From the NCBI GenBank assembly GCA_020216625.1, contig JAIUYB010000089.1:1-7603 (forward strand): a stretch of 7,603 nucleotides of DNA, given 5' to 3'. Origin of the DNA: Desulfarculus sp. (GTDB lineage: Bacteria; Desulfobacterota; Desulfarculia; Desulfarculales; Desulfarculaceae). Below the pieces are notes generated by a model that saw only the letters and a list, made by a program, of their open reading frames with translations, searched no databases and was not told the origin of the DNA. Each line of letters begins with the position of its first letter. The stretch's first letter is position 1. Shown piece after piece: positions 5,974 to 7,603 of the stretch. A program made the translations under genes and the position numbers.

Positions 5974-6023
5974 CCGGCGCGGGGACCGGGCCATCGCCGT
6001 TCCCCGCGCCGGTGGTTATTGTT
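5974..6023. terminator. bidirectional terminator between tpx and the convergent lipoprotein gene
   Basis: CCGGCGCGGGGA (5974-5985) and TCCCCGCGCCGG (6001-6012) form a perfect 12-bp stem with a 15-base loop. On the plus strand it is followed by TGGTTATTGTT (6013-6023), and on the minus strand by CTTTCATGG. Both tails are only moderately U-rich. Its place, 22 bases after the tpx stop and 24 bases after the stop of the convergent gene, suggests it serves both transcripts. Confidence 0.7.
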
Positions 6024-6036
6024 CGCGCGTTTGGGG

Positions 6037-6537
6037 TCAGAGCCCGCCCAGGCTGAGGGCCACCTCGGCGCCGGGGGCCAGGTCCAGGTCGAAGTCCTGG
6101 CTGACCACCGTGAGGTTGCGGGGCTCGGCGGTCATGCCATAGCGCGCCAGCACGTAGCCCTCGGCCAGCAGCCGCAACTTGACCCGGCCCGGCGGGACCA
6201 GGAAGACCGTGTCCCGGGTCAGGCGCTGGCCGCTGATCAGCTTCAGGGGCTCGCCGGAGGCGGGCTTTAGCGGGGCCAGGCGTCCGTCGCTTCCCACCAG
6301 GTACAGGCCCCAGTCCCAGCGGGGGGTGCGGCTGACGTCCGCGGCCCCGGTGGGCATCCGGCTCAGGTCGGCGGCCAGATCCAGCTTGACCCGCACCTGG
6401 GCCGGGTTGGGCCCCGGATCCTGGTAGACCCCGGCGCAGCCCAGGGGGGCCAGGAGCGCCGCCAGGGCGATCACCGCCCTCCAATGCCGGGCCAGTCCCG
6501 CGACACGGTCCGTGAAATTCCGCTTCGTCTTGTCCAT
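6037..6537 (-). CDS. predicted lipoprotein of unknown function
   Basis: A 166-residue protein that I cannot assign to a family. The N-terminus is basic (KTKR, then RVAGLARHWR), followed by a hydrophobic core AVIALAALLA (21-30) and PLGC with the cysteine at 34. This is a lipobox-like site, although proline at -3 is unusual. The mature part is rich in short alternating hydrophobic runs (VRVKLDLAADL, WDWGLYLVG, VFLVPPGRVKLRLLAEGYV, DFDLDLAPGAEVALSL), suggesting a small all-beta domain held in the envelope. Apart from C34 there is no cysteine. ATG 6537 is preferred because GGAG (6546-6549) lies eight bases upstream and the signal sequence then has normal proportions; an in-frame upstream start at 6600 would add 21 glycine/proline-rich residues. 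It converges with tpx across a shared terminator and diverges from 6-phosphogluconolactonase. No functional link to either is evident. Codon use matches the GC-rich right half. Confidence 0.75.
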   Translation of the reverse strand: MDKTKRNFTDRVAGLARHWRAVIALAALLAPLGCAGVYQDPGPNPAQVRVKLDLAADLSRMPTGAADVSRTPRWDWGLYLVGSDGRLAPLKPASGEPLKLISGQRLTRDTVFLVPPGRVKLRLLAEGYVLARYGMTAEPRNLTVVSQDFDLDLAPGAEVALSLGGL

Positions 6538-6786
6538 GATTCCCACTCCGCCGGCCGGGCCGCGTTGGGGTCCGGCCGTTGCGCCAGAAAAAGGGCTCAA
6601 GGAATCCCAGGGTTGTTCAGTTCATGCTGCCAGGGGTGGCGGATAAAGGCAAGAGGCTGTGCGCGGCGAGCGGGTTCGAAAAAACCAGGCCAGGCAAGCG
6701 TTGGCCGGTTGGAGGCCTTATGTTTGAAACTTGAGAGGGGAACACCACCCACCGGCCCGCCAAGCCGGAGAGGCAAAGGATAAACC

Positions 6787-7527
6787 ATGCGGATTCGCGT
6801 TTTTCAGACCGCCGACGAGCTGGCCCGGGCCACCGCCACCCTGCTGGCGGTGCGGGCGGCGCGGGCGGTGATGGAGCGGGGCCAGGCCGCGCTGGCCATT
6901 CCCGGCGGGGCCACGGTCCGGCCCATCCTGGAGGCCCTGGCCCGTCCGCCCCTGAGCGAGATAACCCCCTGGCAGGCCATGCACTTCTTCCTGACCGACG
7001 AGCGCTGCGCGCCCCTGGACGACCCGGCCAGCAACTTCGGCCAGGCCAAGGCCTTGCTGTTTGACCACGTGCCCCTGGGCAAGTACGCCACCCATTCCAT
7101 TCCGGTGGACCGCTACGAGCCCGAGGAGGCGGCGGCCCGCTACCAGGCCGACCTGCGCACCCATTTCGGCGGCCTGCCGCCGGAGTTCGACTTCCTGCTC
7201 CTGGGGGTGGGCGGCGACGGCCACGTGGCCAGCCTTTTCCCCGGCGACCCCATCCTGCAGGACGCCGGCCGGGCCTGGGCGGTGGCGGTCTGTCCCCCGC
7301 CATCGGCCCAGCCACCGCTCAACCGGGTGAGTCTGACCCTGCCGGTGCTGCGCGCGGCCCGCGGCGTGGTCATCGCCCTGACCGGGGCGGGCAAGGCCGG
7401 GATCGTCCGCCAACTCCTGGGGCCGGAAGCCGGCCAGAATGGCCATCTCCCCGCCAGCCTGGTGCGGGCCCAGGGAGAGCTGTTCTGGTTCCTGGACGCC
7501 GAGGCGGCGAAAGGCCTGGAGAACTAG
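6787..7527 (+). CDS. pgl: 6-phosphogluconolactonase
   Basis: A 246-residue cytoplasmic enzyme of the DevB/NagB-like sugar-phosphate isomerase fold, the second step of the oxidative pentose phosphate pathway (6-phosphogluconolactone to 6-phosphogluconate). Visible family motifs are the phosphate-binding loop PGGAT (39-43, where SGGST is more common), FFLTDERCAP (67-76) followed by SNFGQAKALLF, the signature LGVGGDGHVASLFPG (139-153) containing the catalytic-region D144 and H146, NRVSLTLPVL (179-188), LTGAGKA (198-204) and PASLVR (222-227). The length is normal for the bacterial enzyme. AAGGA (6776-6780) precedes ATG 6787 at six bases. A small inverted repeat, CCGGC/GCCGG (6752-6768), lies just upstream. 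Neither glucose-6-phosphate dehydrogenase nor 6-phosphogluconate dehydrogenase is in the window, so pathway context is missing. The next gene starts four bases after its stop, implying an operon. Confidence 0.92.
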   Translation: MRIRVFQTADELARATATLLAVRAARAVMERGQAALAIPGGATVRPILEALARPPLSEITPWQAMHFFLTDERCAPLDDPASNFGQAKALLFDHVPLGKYATHSIPVDRYEPEEAAARYQADLRTHFGGLPPEFDFLLLGVGGDGHVASLFPGDPILQDAGRAWAVAVCPPPSAQPPLNRVSLTLPVLRAARGVVIALTGAGKAGIVRQLLGPEAGQNGHLPASLVRAQGELFWFLDAEAAKGLEN

Positions 7528-7531
7528 GGCC

Positions 7532-7603
7532 GTGTGCGGGCGTTACGCGCGCGGCGAGGACCTGGCCGGCCTGGTGGCGCGCTTCGCCTGCGTCCCGGCG
7601 GAG
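7532..7603 (+). CDS. SRAP (HMCES/YedK) family protein, 5' part only
   Basis: The window ends 24 codons into this gene. The visible protein begins MCGRYARGEDLAGLVARF, and MCGRY is the signature start of SOS response-associated peptidases. In this family the initiator methionine is removed and Cys2 forms a protective thiazolidine crosslink with abasic sites in single-stranded DNA. The start is GTG at 7532, four bases after the pgl stop. A GGAG inside the end of pgl (7518-7521) could serve as ribosome site, so translation is probably coupled. Only the N-terminal motif can be judged; the catalytic Asn, Glu and His of the family lie beyond the edge. Confidence 0.85.
   Translation, partial: MCGRYARGEDLAGLVARFACVPAE

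Noticed and set aside
6538..6600. Longer N-terminus for the lipoprotein gene starting at 6600
   Set aside because: The added residues are glycine/proline-rich and would bury the signal peptide; ATG 6537 has its own ribosome site.
6672..6686. tRNA T-arm-like GGGTTCGAAAAAACC
   Set aside because: The flanking bases do not form the five-pair T stem and no acceptor, D or anticodon arms can be drawn around it.

Overview
The window is a complete-looking chromosomal segment with no mobile element, CRISPR array, rRNA or tRNA that I can see. The gene set fits a high-GC anaerobe, most likely a sulfate-reducer-type or syntrophic member of the former Deltaproteobacteria (Desulfobacterota). It includes a molybdate/tungstate uptake operon with a single-domain ModE-like regulator, a rubredoxin-tailed rubrerythrin, an atypical thiol peroxidase, and an epoxyqueuosine-reductase-like iron-sulfur protein of a kind I associate with that group. 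The lineage is inference from gene types and base composition, not from a marker gene.

Left block, about 1-3280, all on the minus strand. A short ModE-type DNA-binding protein (3280-2885) is followed by modA (periplasmic binding protein), modB (membrane permease) and modC (ATPase, cut by the left window edge). modA and modB are 12 bases apart and modB overlaps modC by 14 bases, so these three form one transcription unit for molybdate or tungstate import. The 268-base stretch between the regulator and modA holds a sequence matching one arm of the E. coli ModE operator, a strong inverted repeat, and a possible 53-codon membrane peptide whose GTG start overlaps the regulator's stop codon. This block is visibly less GC-rich than the right half.

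Middle, 3281-3794. About 500 bases have no gene I can recognise. A rho-independent terminator for rubrerythrin lies at its right end. Some open but unconvincing minus-strand frames run up to the regulator's start and may be remnants.

Right block, 3795-7603, strongly GC-rich. Rubrerythrin (minus) and an iron-sulfur protein followed by thiol peroxidase (plus) diverge from a 220-base intergenic region. Together they look like an oxygen/peroxide defence neighbourhood. A perfect 12-bp inverted repeat separates tpx from a convergent gene for a small predicted lipoprotein of unknown function. Divergent from that gene are 6-phosphogluconolactonase and, four bases downstream, the start of an SRAP (HMCES/YedK) DNA-protein crosslink repair protein that is cut by the right window edge.

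Most of the window is ordinary housekeeping or stress biology. The parts most worth a second look are the modE-modA intergenic region and the unassigned stretch upstream of the regulator.
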